Origin: Streptomyces sp. Mut1
GTDB taxonomy: Bacteria > Actinomycetota > Actinomycetes > Streptomycetales > Streptomycetaceae
Assembly: GCF_030719295.1 (NCBI RefSeq)
Contig: NZ_CP120997.1
Span: 1,302,001 to 1,366,000 of the forward strand
Reading direction: 5' to 3'
Length of the DNA: 64,000 bases
In this document: in pieces, positions 37,817 to 44,856 of the stretch
Layout of the letters: every line of letters starts with the position of its first letter
Position numbering within the stretch: the first letter of the stretch is position 1
Notes under the pieces: generated by a model
What the model saw: the letters and a program-made list of their open reading frames with translations, nothing else
What the model was told of the DNA's origin: nothing
Databases searched by the model: none
Translations under genes and position numbers: made by a program

Positions 37817-39031
37817 ATGGACTTCGCATTCGACGCCCGGACCGAGGAGCTGCGCGCCCGGCTGCTCGCCTTCATGGACGAGCACGTCTACCCGGCCGAG
37901 GCGGTCGCTGACGAGCAGCGCGCCGAGCTGGCATCGCCGTGGCAGACCCCGCAGGTGGTGGAGGACCTGAAGGCGGAGGCCCGCAGGCAGGGCCTGTGGA
38001 ACCTCTTCCTGCCGGGCACCGGGCACGGCGCCGGGCTCACCAACCTCCAGTACGCCCCGCTGGCGGAGATCCTGGGCCGCTCCCCGCGCCTGGCGCCGAC
38101 CGCGACGAACTGCGGCGCGCCGGACACCGGGAACATGGAGGTGCTGGCCGAGTTCGGCACGGACGAGCAGAAGAAGCGGTGGCTGGAACCGCTGCTGGCC
38201 GGCGAGATCCGCTCCGCGTTCGCGATGACGGAGCCGGAGGTCGCCTCATCGGACGCGACCAACATCGAGACCCGGATCACCCGCGACGGCGGTGACTACG
38301 TCATCAACGGGCGCAAGTGGTACATCTCCGGGGCGATGAACCCGGACTGCGCGATCTTCATCGTGATGGGCAAGACCGACCCGGACGGCGCGGACATCCG
38401 CCGCCAGCAGTCGCAGATCCTCGTCCCCCGCGACACCCCGGGCCTCACGGTGAAGCGCGCCATGCAGGTGTACGGCTACGAGGACCACTGGCACGGCGGC
38501 CACGCGGAGGTCGTCTTCGACCAGGTGCGGGTGCCGGCGTCGAACCTGATCGGCGAGGAGGGCGGCGGCTTCGCCATCGCCCAGGCCCGGCTGGGCCCCG
38601 GCCGCATCCACCACTGCATGCGGCTCATCGGCATGGCGGAGCGCGCGATCGAGCTGATGTGCCGGCGCGCGGTCTCCCGTACCGCCTTCGGCAAGCCGCT
38701 CGCCCAGCAGGGCGTCGTGCAGAACTGGATCGCGGACGCCCGGGTCACCGTCGAACAACTGCGGCTGCTGGTGCTGAAGACCGCCTGGCTGATGGACACG
38801 GTCGGCAACCGGGGCGCGCACACCGAGATCCAGTCCATCAAGATCGCCACCCCGCGCGCCGTCGTCGCCATCCTCGACCAGGCGGTGCAGCTGCACGGCG
38901 CGGGCGGGGTCGGCCAGGACTTCCCGCTGGCCGAGCTGTGGGCGTCGGCCCGGACGCTGCGCCTGGCGGACGGCCCGGACGAGGTGCACCAGCGGTCGCT
39001 GGCCCGGCGGGAGATCAAGCAGTACCTGTAG
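37817..39031 (+). CDS. Acyl-CoA dehydrogenase, ACAD10/11-like
   Basis: A 404-residue protein from ATG 37817. FAD/substrate motifs are AMTEPEVASSDATN and WYISGAMNPDCAIF. The C-terminal QLHGAGGVGQDFPLAELW and LADGPDEVHQRSLAR are diagnostic of the ACAD10/11-type subgroup. With the adjacent kinase it is predicted to act on a 4-phosphoacyl-CoA (phosphate elimination/isomerisation) rather than in plain beta-oxidation. That reaction is inferred from the family and pairing. A GGGAGGCCC...GGGCCTCCC hairpin follows. Confidence 0.91.
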   Translation: MDFAFDARTEELRARLLAFMDEHVYPAEAVADEQRAELASPWQTPQVVEDLKAEARRQGLWNLFLPGTGHGAGLTNLQYAPLAEILGRSPRLAPTATNCGAPDTGNMEVLAEFGTDEQKKRWLEPLLAGEIRSAFAMTEPEVASSDATNIETRITRDGGDYVINGRKWYISGAMNPDCAIFIVMGKTDPDGADIRRQQSQILVPRDTPGLTVKRAMQVYGYEDHWHGGHAEVVFDQVRVPASNLIGEEGGGFAIAQARLGPGRIHHCMRLIGMAERAIELMCRRAVSRTAFGKPLAQQGVVQNWIADARVTVEQLRLLVLKTAWLMDTVGNRGAHTEIQSIKIATPRAVVAILDQAVQLHGAGGVGQDFPLAELWASARTLRLADGPDEVHQRSLARREIKQYL

Positions 39032-39056
39032 GGGCCGGGCCGGAAGGCGGAAGGCG

Positions 39057-39084
39057 GGGAGGCCCCGGCGGAGGCGGGCCTCCC
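39057..39084. terminator. Terminator after acyl-CoA dehydrogenase
   Basis: GGGAGGCCC (39057-39065) and GGGCCTCCC (39076-39084) form a perfect 9-bp stem with a 10-base loop, 25 bp after the stop. Confidence 0.6.
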
Positions 39085-39125
39085 ACCCGAAGGCGCGGGC
39101 CGGCCGGTCCTGCCCAGCCGTGTCG

Positions 39126-39290
39126 TCAATAGCCGCCCGACGGTACGTGATCGGCGAGGGCCAGGTCACGGGCGAAGGCCCGGACCCTGAGCAGCGAGCG
39201 GGCGAGGGTGCGGACGGGGCGGGGGCGGTGGGGGCCGTAGGCCGCGGTCCACAGGACGGGGATGCGGGTGGAGCTCTGGATGTGCGCCAT
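39126..39290 (-). CDS. Small hypothetical protein divergent from LysR gene
   Basis: A 54-residue reading frame from ATG 39290 to TGA 39126, beginning MAHIQSSTRIPVLW, with an Arg/Pro-rich middle and C-terminal DLALADHVPSGGY. Almost every codon ends in G or C, as in real Streptomyces genes, which is the main support. AGCTGGATTC precedes the start. It is divergent from the LysR regulator with a 74-bp gap. It could be a LysR target or a non-coding stretch with biased composition. No family recognised. Confidence 0.4.
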   Translation of the reverse strand: MAHIQSSTRIPVLWTAAYGPHRPRPVRTLARSLLRVRAFARDLALADHVPSGGY

Positions 39291-39364
39291 GAATCCAGCT
39301 TCACCCCGGTCGCGGACCCGGTCCAACAGATGGATTCGCTGGTGGCCATCGATAACGTAGATGC

Positions 39365-40252
39365 ATGGAGATACGCCAGCTCCGCCACTTCATGGCGGTG
39401 ATCACGCACGGCAGCTTCACCGCGGCCGCCCGCGCCGAGCTGATCGTGCAGTCCGCGCTGAGCACGTCCGTCCGCAATCTCGAACGGGAACTGGGCGCCG
39501 ATCTGTTCGAGCGCACCGGCCGCCGGGTGGTGCTGACGGAGGCGGGGCGGGCGCTGATCCCGTCGGCGCGGACGGTGCTGGCGGGTACGGACGCCGCGCG
39601 CGACGCGGTGGCCGCGGTGTCGGGGCTGGCCTCCGGGCGGGTACGGATCGGCACGATCCAGACGCTGACCTGCGTGGACCTGGCCGCCGAGCTGGCGGCG
39701 TTCCACCGCGTGTGGCCCGGGGTGCAGATCTCGCTGCGGGAGGCGACGACGCCGGAGCTGGTGGCGGGGGTGCGCGCCGGTGAGCTGGACCTCGCCTATC
39801 TGGCGCCGGACGACGCCGCGCTGCCCGAGGACATCACGGCGTTCGCCTCCTGGCGGGAGGACCTGGTGCTGATCACCGCCCCCGGACACCGGCTGGCGAC
39901 GGCCGGGCGGGCCCTGATCCGGGATCTCGCCGATGAGCCGTTCGTGGACTTCCGGGCGGGCACGGGCCTGGAGACGGCGGTGCGGCGGCTGGCCGCGCAC
40001 TGCGGTCTGGAGCGCCGGATCACCTGTGACGTCACCCAGATCCGGCTGCTCGTGGACCTCGTGCGGGCGGGCATCGGCGTCGCGATCGTGCCGCGCCGGA
40101 TCGGTGAGGACGCCGGGCTGCCGTGCGTGGCCGTCCGGCAGCCGGAACCGGGCCGGACGGTGCTGCTGGTGGGCCGGGCGCCCCGGCCGCGCAACCCGGC
40201 GGCAGAGGCGCTGCTCGGGCGGCTGACCGCGGAGGGCGTCGCTACGGCCTGA
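39365..40252 (+). CDS. LysR-family transcriptional regulator
   Basis: A 295-residue protein from ATG 39365. The N-terminal helix-turn-helix (FMAVITHGSFTAAARAELIVQSALSTS) is followed by the LysR substrate-binding domain (GRVRIGTIQTLTCVDLAAELAAFH, IGVAIVPRRIGED). This architecture binds a small effector and usually activates a divergent gene. Here the divergent neighbour is only a 54-residue frame. Its 3' end overlaps the convergent TetR gene by 11 bases. Confidence 0.92.
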   Translation: MEIRQLRHFMAVITHGSFTAAARAELIVQSALSTSVRNLERELGADLFERTGRRVVLTEAGRALIPSARTVLAGTDAARDAVAAVSGLASGRVRIGTIQTLTCVDLAAELAAFHRVWPGVQISLREATTPELVAGVRAGELDLAYLAPDDAALPEDITAFASWREDLVLITAPGHRLATAGRALIRDLADEPFVDFRAGTGLETAVRRLAAHCGLERRITCDVTQIRLLVDLVRAGIGVAIVPRRIGEDAGLPCVAVRQPEPGRTVLLVGRAPRPRNPAAEALLGRLTAEGVATA

Positions 40253-40835
40253 GCGCGCGGAGCAGCAGGTCGGCCAGGTGGTCGGCGACCTCCTGCGGGG
40301 TGAGGGGGCCGTCCGGGCGGTACCAGGTCGACAGGTGGTGGACCGATCCGAAGTGGTAGTCGACGATCAGGTCCGCCGGGGTGGCCGTGGAGAACACACC
40401 GCCGCGCTGGCCCTCCTCGACCAGGGCGCGGAAGCGCTCGTGGTAGCGGCGCCGCTCGCCCCGTACCTGCTTGTTCTTCTCGGGGCTCAGGTGGTGCATG
40501 GAGCGGAAGAAGATCGACGCGTCGTCCAGGTTCTCGATGGTGGTGACGACCACGTCGGCCGCCGCGTCGCGCAGCCGCTGCTCGATGGGCGCCTCGGCGT
40601 TCGCGAAGGCGTCCAGGCGCTCCTGCTGGAGGCGCAGCACCCGGGCGTACACCTCCTGGAGCAGGTCCTCCTTGGAGCCGAAGTAGTGGTACAGCGCCCC
40701 CTTGGTGACGCCGGCCGCCTCCACGATCTCCTGGACCGATGTGCGGTCGTAGCCCTGCTCGGCGAAGAGCCGGGTGGCGGCGGCCAGCAGCCGCTGGGGG
40801 ACGGGGGTGCCGCCCCCGTCCGTCTCCTTGGCCAT
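40242..40835 (-). CDS. TetR-family regulator of the acyl-CoA gene cluster
   Basis: A 197-residue protein from ATG 40835. The HTH region (RLFAEQGYDRTSVQEIVEAAGVTKGALYHYFGSKEDLL) and a KstR2-like helical ligand domain (IFFRSMHHLSPEKNKQVR, HHLSTWYRPDGPLTP) suggest an acyl-CoA-responsive repressor. It lies between two operons that carry the same GACATACCGACTGGT motif and are both acyl-CoA enzymes. It probably represses both until its CoA ligand appears. Its own promoter does not show the motif. Confidence 0.9.
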   Translation of the reverse strand: MAKETDGGGTPVPQRLLAAATRLFAEQGYDRTSVQEIVEAAGVTKGALYHYFGSKEDLLQEVYARVLRLQQERLDAFANAEAPIEQRLRDAAADVVVTTIENLDDASIFFRSMHHLSPEKNKQVRGERRRYHERFRALVEEGQRGGVFSTATPADLIVDYHFGSVHHLSTWYRPDGPLTPQEVADHLADLLLRALRP

Positions 40836-40886
40836 AGCCGCCGCCTTCCTTCCGTTCCGTGGTGGGCCGTGCCCGGTGAGCCGTTT

Positions 40887-42437
40887 CTAGCGGGGTGAAC
40901 GCAGTTCCCGCCTGAGGATCTTCCCACTAGCCGTTTTGGGCAGCTCGGCCAGGATCTCGACTTCGCGCGGGTACTTGTACGCGGCGAGCCGTTCCTTGCA
41001 GTACGCGCCCAGTTCGGCCGGGCCGGCCGTGGCACCGGGGCGCAGGCTGACGTAGGCGCGGACCGTCTCGCCCCGGTAGGCGTCGGGCACGCCGACGACG
41101 GCGGCCTCGCGCACGGCCGGGTGCGTGTAGAGGACGTCCTCGACCTCGCGCGGCCAGACCTTGAACCCGGAGGCGTTGATCATGTCCTTCTTGCGGTCCA
41201 CGACGTAGAGCCAGCCCTCGCGGTCCATGAAGCCGATGTCCCCGGTGCGCAGCTCCCCGTCGGGGAAGGCGGCGGCGGTGGCCTCGGGCAGCCGCCAGTA
41301 GCCGGACACGACCTGCGGGCCGCGCACCGCGATCTCGCCCTGCTCGCCGAAGGGCACCTCCGCGCCGTTCTCGTCGATGATCCGTACGACGGTGTCCGGT
41401 CCCGGCACGCCGACCGAGAGGGTGCCGGAGACCGGGTCGACGGGGGCCTCGCGCTCGGGCGGTACGGAGGCGCAGGGGGCGGTGCACTCGGTGAGGCCGT
41501 AGCCGTTGCGTATGTACGGGCCGAGGCCCGCCCGGAACTTCTCCACGAGCGCGGGCGGCAGCGGCGCGCCGCCGGAGGAGATGACCCGGAAGGACGCGAA
41601 GTGCCCGGGTGTGACGCCGGGGGTGGCGGCGAGCGCCATGAAGGCGGTCGAGGGACCGACGGTGTACGCGGGGCGGTGCTCGGCGAAGGCGTCGAGGACG
41701 ACCCCGGGGTGGAAGCGGTAGGCCAGGACGAGGGTGCCGGCGTTGGTGAGGCAGGCGGCGAGCTGGCAGACCATGCCGGTGATGTGGAAGAGCGGGGCGA
41801 GGGCGAAGTAGGCGGCGCCCCCGGGGACGGGGTGGCCGGTTCGCTGGCGTTCGGCGTTGACCATGATGTTGCCGTGGGAGTTCATGGCGCCCTTGGGGGT
41901 GCCGCTGGTCCCGGAGGTGTAGCTGATCAGTGCCACGTCGGCGGCGGTGAGGCCGCGTCCGGCGGGGGCGGGGATGCCCCGGCGGGCGACGGCGACCAGA
42001 TCGTCGGCGTCCGGGGCCGCGGGCAGCCGCTCGAAGTCGAGGACCCGCGCGTCGTTCTCCGTCTGGAGGTCCAGCTCGCACGCGGTGAGGGCGGTCCGGA
42101 CGCCCGGCGCGGCGGCGGCCGTGTCCCGCAGATACGCCTCCCAGGCGCGGTCCGAGCAGATGAGCGCGGCGACCTCGGCGTCCTTGAGGACGTGGCCGAC
42201 CTCGGCGGACTTGTACATCGGGTTGAGCGGCACGACGGTCGCCCCGGCCTTCCAGGCGCCGAGCAGGGCGAGGACGAACTGCGGGGAGTTCTGGAGCATG
42301 ATCGCGACCCGGTCGCCGCGCCCGAGTCCCCGGGCTGCGAGATGGCCGGCCACGGAGTCGGACAGCTCATCCGTCTCGCGGTAGCTGAGGCGGCCGTCGA
42401 AGTAGGCGAGCGCCGGGTGGTCCGGGGTGCGTGCCAC
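40887..42437 (-). CDS. Acyl-CoA ligase (AMP-forming), 5' end disrupted
   Basis: A class I adenylate-forming enzyme with ATP loop YTSGTSGTPKGAM, NGYGLTECT, TGDIGFMDREGW and the C-terminal catalytic Lys in LPKTASGKILRREL. As an uninterrupted frame it begins only at GTG 42437 (VARTPDHPALAYFDG), giving 516 residues without the usual N-terminal helix. The expected start, ATG 42535, lies in another frame and is coupled to the SDR stop (ATGA). So either translation starts internally or the gene is inactivated by a small indel. It would make acyl-CoA from a free acid for the neighbouring enzymes. Confidence 0.8.
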   Translation of the reverse strand: MARTPDHPALAYFDGRLSYRETDELSDSVAGHLAARGLGRGDRVAIMLQNSPQFVLALLGAWKAGATVVPLNPMYKSAEVGHVLKDAEVAALICSDRAWEAYLRDTAAAAPGVRTALTACELDLQTENDARVLDFERLPAAPDADDLVAVARRGIPAPAGRGLTAADVALISYTSGTSGTPKGAMNSHGNIMVNAERQRTGHPVPGGAAYFALAPLFHITGMVCQLAACLTNAGTLVLAYRFHPGVVLDAFAEHRPAYTVGPSTAFMALAATPGVTPGHFASFRVISSGGAPLPPALVEKFRAGLGPYIRNGYGLTECTAPCASVPPEREAPVDPVSGTLSVGVPGPDTVVRIIDENGAEVPFGEQGEIAVRGPQVVSGYWRLPEATAAAFPDGELRTGDIGFMDREGWLYVVDRKKDMINASGFKVWPREVEDVLYTHPAVREAAVVGVPDAYRGETVRAYVSLRPGATAGPAELGAYCKERLAAYKYPREVEILAELPKTASGKILRRELRSPR

Positions 42438-42535
42438 CGAGCGTGCACCAGGGTCTCGGCGGGGTGGACGGGGGCCCGCTGGGCCTCGCTGAGCAGCGAA
42501 AGCCAGGGCTTCGCCGCGTAGATCGACTCGCTCAT
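42438..42535 (-). other. Detached 5' coding segment of the acyl-CoA ligase (frameshift)
   Basis: From ATG 42535 the frame reads 32 residues typical of the ligase N-terminus (MSESIYAAKPWLSLL ... AETLVHA). It then leaves the ligase frame at about 42438-42446, where homologous sequence resumes as SVARTPDH. The offset between frames is 98 bases, so the net change is a loss of 1, 4, 7 or 10 bases (or gain of 2). It may be a true mutation or a sequencing error. Confidence 0.7.
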
Positions 42536-43296
42536 GCGCCGGTCTCCTCCCAGGTGCGCTGAAGGTGGTTCATGCCGCCGAGCCAGCGGTCGGTGTCCTC
42601 GGCGCGGGCCCGGTAGTAGCCGGCGACCTCGGGGTGCGGCAGGACGAGGAAGCGGTCGGCGGCCATGGCGTCGAAGAGGGCGTCGGCGACGTCCTCGGGC
42701 TCGATGGCGCTGGGGGCGAGGACGAGTTCCCCGGCCGATCCGGCGGCCGTGAGCATGTCCGTACGCACGCCCTGCGGGCAGATCGCGTGGACCTTGAGGC
42801 CGCGGTGGCGGTAGGTGAGGGAGAGCCACTCGGCGAAGGCGACCGCCCCGTGCTTGGTGACGCTGTACGGCGCGGCGCCGATCATCGTCAGCAGTCCGGC
42901 GGCGGACGCGGTGGAGACGAACCGGCCGCTGCCGCGCTCCAGCCAGTCGGGGAGCAGGGCGCGGGCCGCCCGGACGTGGGCCATGACGTTGACGTCCCAG
43001 GCCGCCGCCCAGACCTCCTCGTCGGCGAGCGGGTCGCCCGGCGAGGCGAGGCCCGCGTTGGCGCAGTAGATGTCGATGGTGCCGTCCAGCGCGTCCCGGG
43101 CCGCGTCCACGATCCGCGAGGCGTCCCCGGCGACGGCGACGGCTCCGGTCTCCTCGGCGAGCGCCTCGATCCGGGACCCGTCCAGGTCGTTGACGACGAC
43201 CCGTGCGCCCTCGGCGGCGAATCTGCGGGCGAGCGCGGCGCCGATGCCGCCTCCGGCCCCGGTGACCACTACGCCCGCGCCCTGCACCGTACTCAT
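42532..43296 (-). CDS. Short-chain dehydrogenase/reductase
   Basis: A 254-residue SDR from ATG 43296. Cofactor motif GAGGGIGAALA (about 14-24), NDLDG after beta-2 (suggesting NAD), CANAG, catalytic Ser in STASAAG, and YSVTK (Tyr/Lys). It is coupled by ATGA to the disrupted acyl-CoA ligase downstream and has the TetR-type operator sequence 38 bp upstream. In the proposed pathway it would reduce or oxidise a keto/hydroxyacyl-CoA. The substrate is not shown. Confidence 0.91.
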   Translation of the reverse strand: MSTVQGAGVVVTGAGGGIGAALARRFAAEGARVVVNDLDGSRIEALAEETGAVAVAGDASRIVDAARDALDGTIDIYCANAGLASPGDPLADEEVWAAAWDVNVMAHVRAARALLPDWLERGSGRFVSTASAAGLLTMIGAAPYSVTKHGAVAFAEWLSLTYRHRGLKVHAICPQGVRTDMLTAAGSAGELVLAPSAIEPEDVADALFDAMAADRFLVLPHPEVAGYYRARAEDTDRWLGGMNHLQRTWEETGA

Positions 43297-43333
43297 CGCT
43301 CACGCCTTTCTCAGCCGACGACCGCACCGGCAG

Positions 43334-43352
43334 ACTAACCAGTCGGTATGTC
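43334..43352. promoter_or_regulatory. Second copy of the ACCGACTGGT operator, upstream of SDR/ligase operon
   Basis: ACTAACCAGTCGGTATGTC reads on the minus strand as GACATACCGACTGGTTAGT, identical over 15 bases to 36726-36740. It lies 38-56 bp upstream of the SDR start. Together the two sites define a TetR regulon spanning 36.7-43.4 kb. Confidence 0.65.
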
Positions 43353-43484
43353 GTCGGGGAAGGGGTGGGCCCCACCTCATGGGTCACTCGGGTCACAGCG
43401 GCCCCGTCCGACACGTTCCCCGCGGCCCGTCCGCGCGCTAGCGTGCGTGACCATGACAGACGTCGCGATCATGGAGGTAGCCGA

Positions 43485-44774
43485 ATGAGCCTGTCCAGGC
43501 GTGGTTTGCTGGCCGCCGGCGGTGCGGTGGGGGCCCTCGCGGCGACAGCCGCTTCGGCCGCGCCCGCGGCCGCCGGCCCATCGCACGGCAAGGGCCACGG
43601 TCACGGGAACGGCAACGGGCGGCCCCGCGTCCGTACCGGATTCGACCGGCTGGCGGCGGACGGTTACGCGCTGCTGAAGGGGCAGCGGGTCGGCGTCGTC
43701 ACCAATCCGACCGGGATCACATCCGATGTCCGGCACATCGTGGACGTCATGCACCCGGACCGCCGGGTGAACCTGACCGCCGTCTTCGGCCCCGAGCACG
43801 GCTTCCGGGGGACCGCGCAGGCGGGCGGCTCGGAGGGGCGGTACGACGACCCCGCGACCGGGCTCCCGGTCTACGACACGTACCTGAAGAACGGCCAGGA
43901 TCTCGCCGACGTCTTCACCGCGTCCGGTGTGGACACGATCGTCTTCGACATCCAGGACGCCGGCGCCCGCTTCTACACGTACATCTGGACGCTGTACGAC
44001 TGCATGGAGGCGGCCGCCCTCGCGGGCAAGAAGTTCGTCGTGCTGGACCGGCCGAACCCGGTGACCGGGCGGGCCGCGCTCGGGCCCGTCCTCGACCCGG
44101 CGTTCGGGACGTTCGTGGGCCGCCGGGAGATCTCCCAGGCGCACGGCATGACGGTCACCGAACTGGCGCTGCTGTTCAACGGGGAGTTCCTGGCGGACCG
44201 CCCGGCGGACCTGGAGATCGTGAAGATGTCGGGGTGGTCGCGCTCCGACTTCTTCGACGACACGGGCCTGCCGTGGGTGCAGCCGAGCCCCAACATGCCG
44301 ACGCCCGCCACGGCGCTCGTCTACTCGGGCACCTGCCTGTTCGAGGGGACGAACCTCTCCGAGGGGCGCGGCACGACCCAGCCGTTCGAGCTGCTGGGCG
44401 CGGAGGGCATCGACCACACCTGGGCGGCCGCCGCGAACGCGCTGGACCTGCCGGGGGTGGGGTTCCGCGAGGCGTACTTCGCGCCGACGTTCTCGAAGTT
44501 CGCGGGCGTGACGGTCGGCGGGGTGCAGGTGCACGTCCTGGACCGCGAGGTCTTCGACCCGGTGCGCACGGGGATCGCGCTGCTGATCACGGCGAAGCGG
44601 ACGTGGAGCGGGTTCGAGTGGCGGTCGGACAACTGGATCGACAAGCTCACCGGCAACACGCGCGTCCGCACGATGATCGACGCGGGGGCCGATGTGGACG
44701 AGGTGGTGGGCGCGTGGGCCGCTGACCTCGCGGCGTTCCGGGCCGTGCGCAAGCGGTACTTGCGGTACCGGTGA
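43485..44774 (+). CDS. Secreted NamZ/DUF1343-type exo-N-acetylmuramidase
   Basis: A 429-residue protein from ATG 43485 with a perfect GGAGGTAG ribosome site. The leader MSLSRRGLLAAGG has a twin-arginine motif and an Ala-rich core of about 32 residues. A His/Gly-rich linker follows. The DUF1343 body has VGVVTNPTGI, FGPEHGFRG, FDIQDAGARFYTYIWT, DRPNPV and PSPNMPTPATALVYSGTCLFEGTNLSEGRGT. NamZ removes terminal MurNAc from peptidoglycan fragments during cell-wall recycling. It is convergent with a secreted penicillin-acylase-like enzyme, with a strong terminator between. Confidence 0.92.
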   Translation: MSLSRRGLLAAGGAVGALAATAASAAPAAAGPSHGKGHGHGNGNGRPRVRTGFDRLAADGYALLKGQRVGVVTNPTGITSDVRHIVDVMHPDRRVNLTAVFGPEHGFRGTAQAGGSEGRYDDPATGLPVYDTYLKNGQDLADVFTASGVDTIVFDIQDAGARFYTYIWTLYDCMEAAALAGKKFVVLDRPNPVTGRAALGPVLDPAFGTFVGRREISQAHGMTVTELALLFNGEFLADRPADLEIVKMSGWSRSDFFDDTGLPWVQPSPNMPTPATALVYSGTCLFEGTNLSEGRGTTQPFELLGAEGIDHTWAAAANALDLPGVGFREAYFAPTFSKFAGVTVGGVQVHVLDREVFDPVRTGIALLITAKRTWSGFEWRSDNWIDKLTGNTRVRTMIDAGADVDEVVGAWAADLAAFRAVRKRYLRYR

Positions 44775-44780
44775 GGTGTC

Positions 44781-44815
44781 GCCGGGCGGGCCCGTCGGAT
44801 ACGGGCCCGCCCGGC
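44781..44815. terminator. Bidirectional terminator between NamZ and acylase genes
   Basis: GCCGGGCGGGCCCGT (44781-44795) and ACGGGCCCGCCCGGC (44801-44815) make a perfect 15-bp stem with a 5-base loop, 6 bp after the NamZ stop and 41 bp after the acylase stop. Confidence 0.85.
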
Positions 44816-44856
44816 CCGGCAGCTGTCCTCGATCGCCGGACGGGGCTCAGTGGCCG

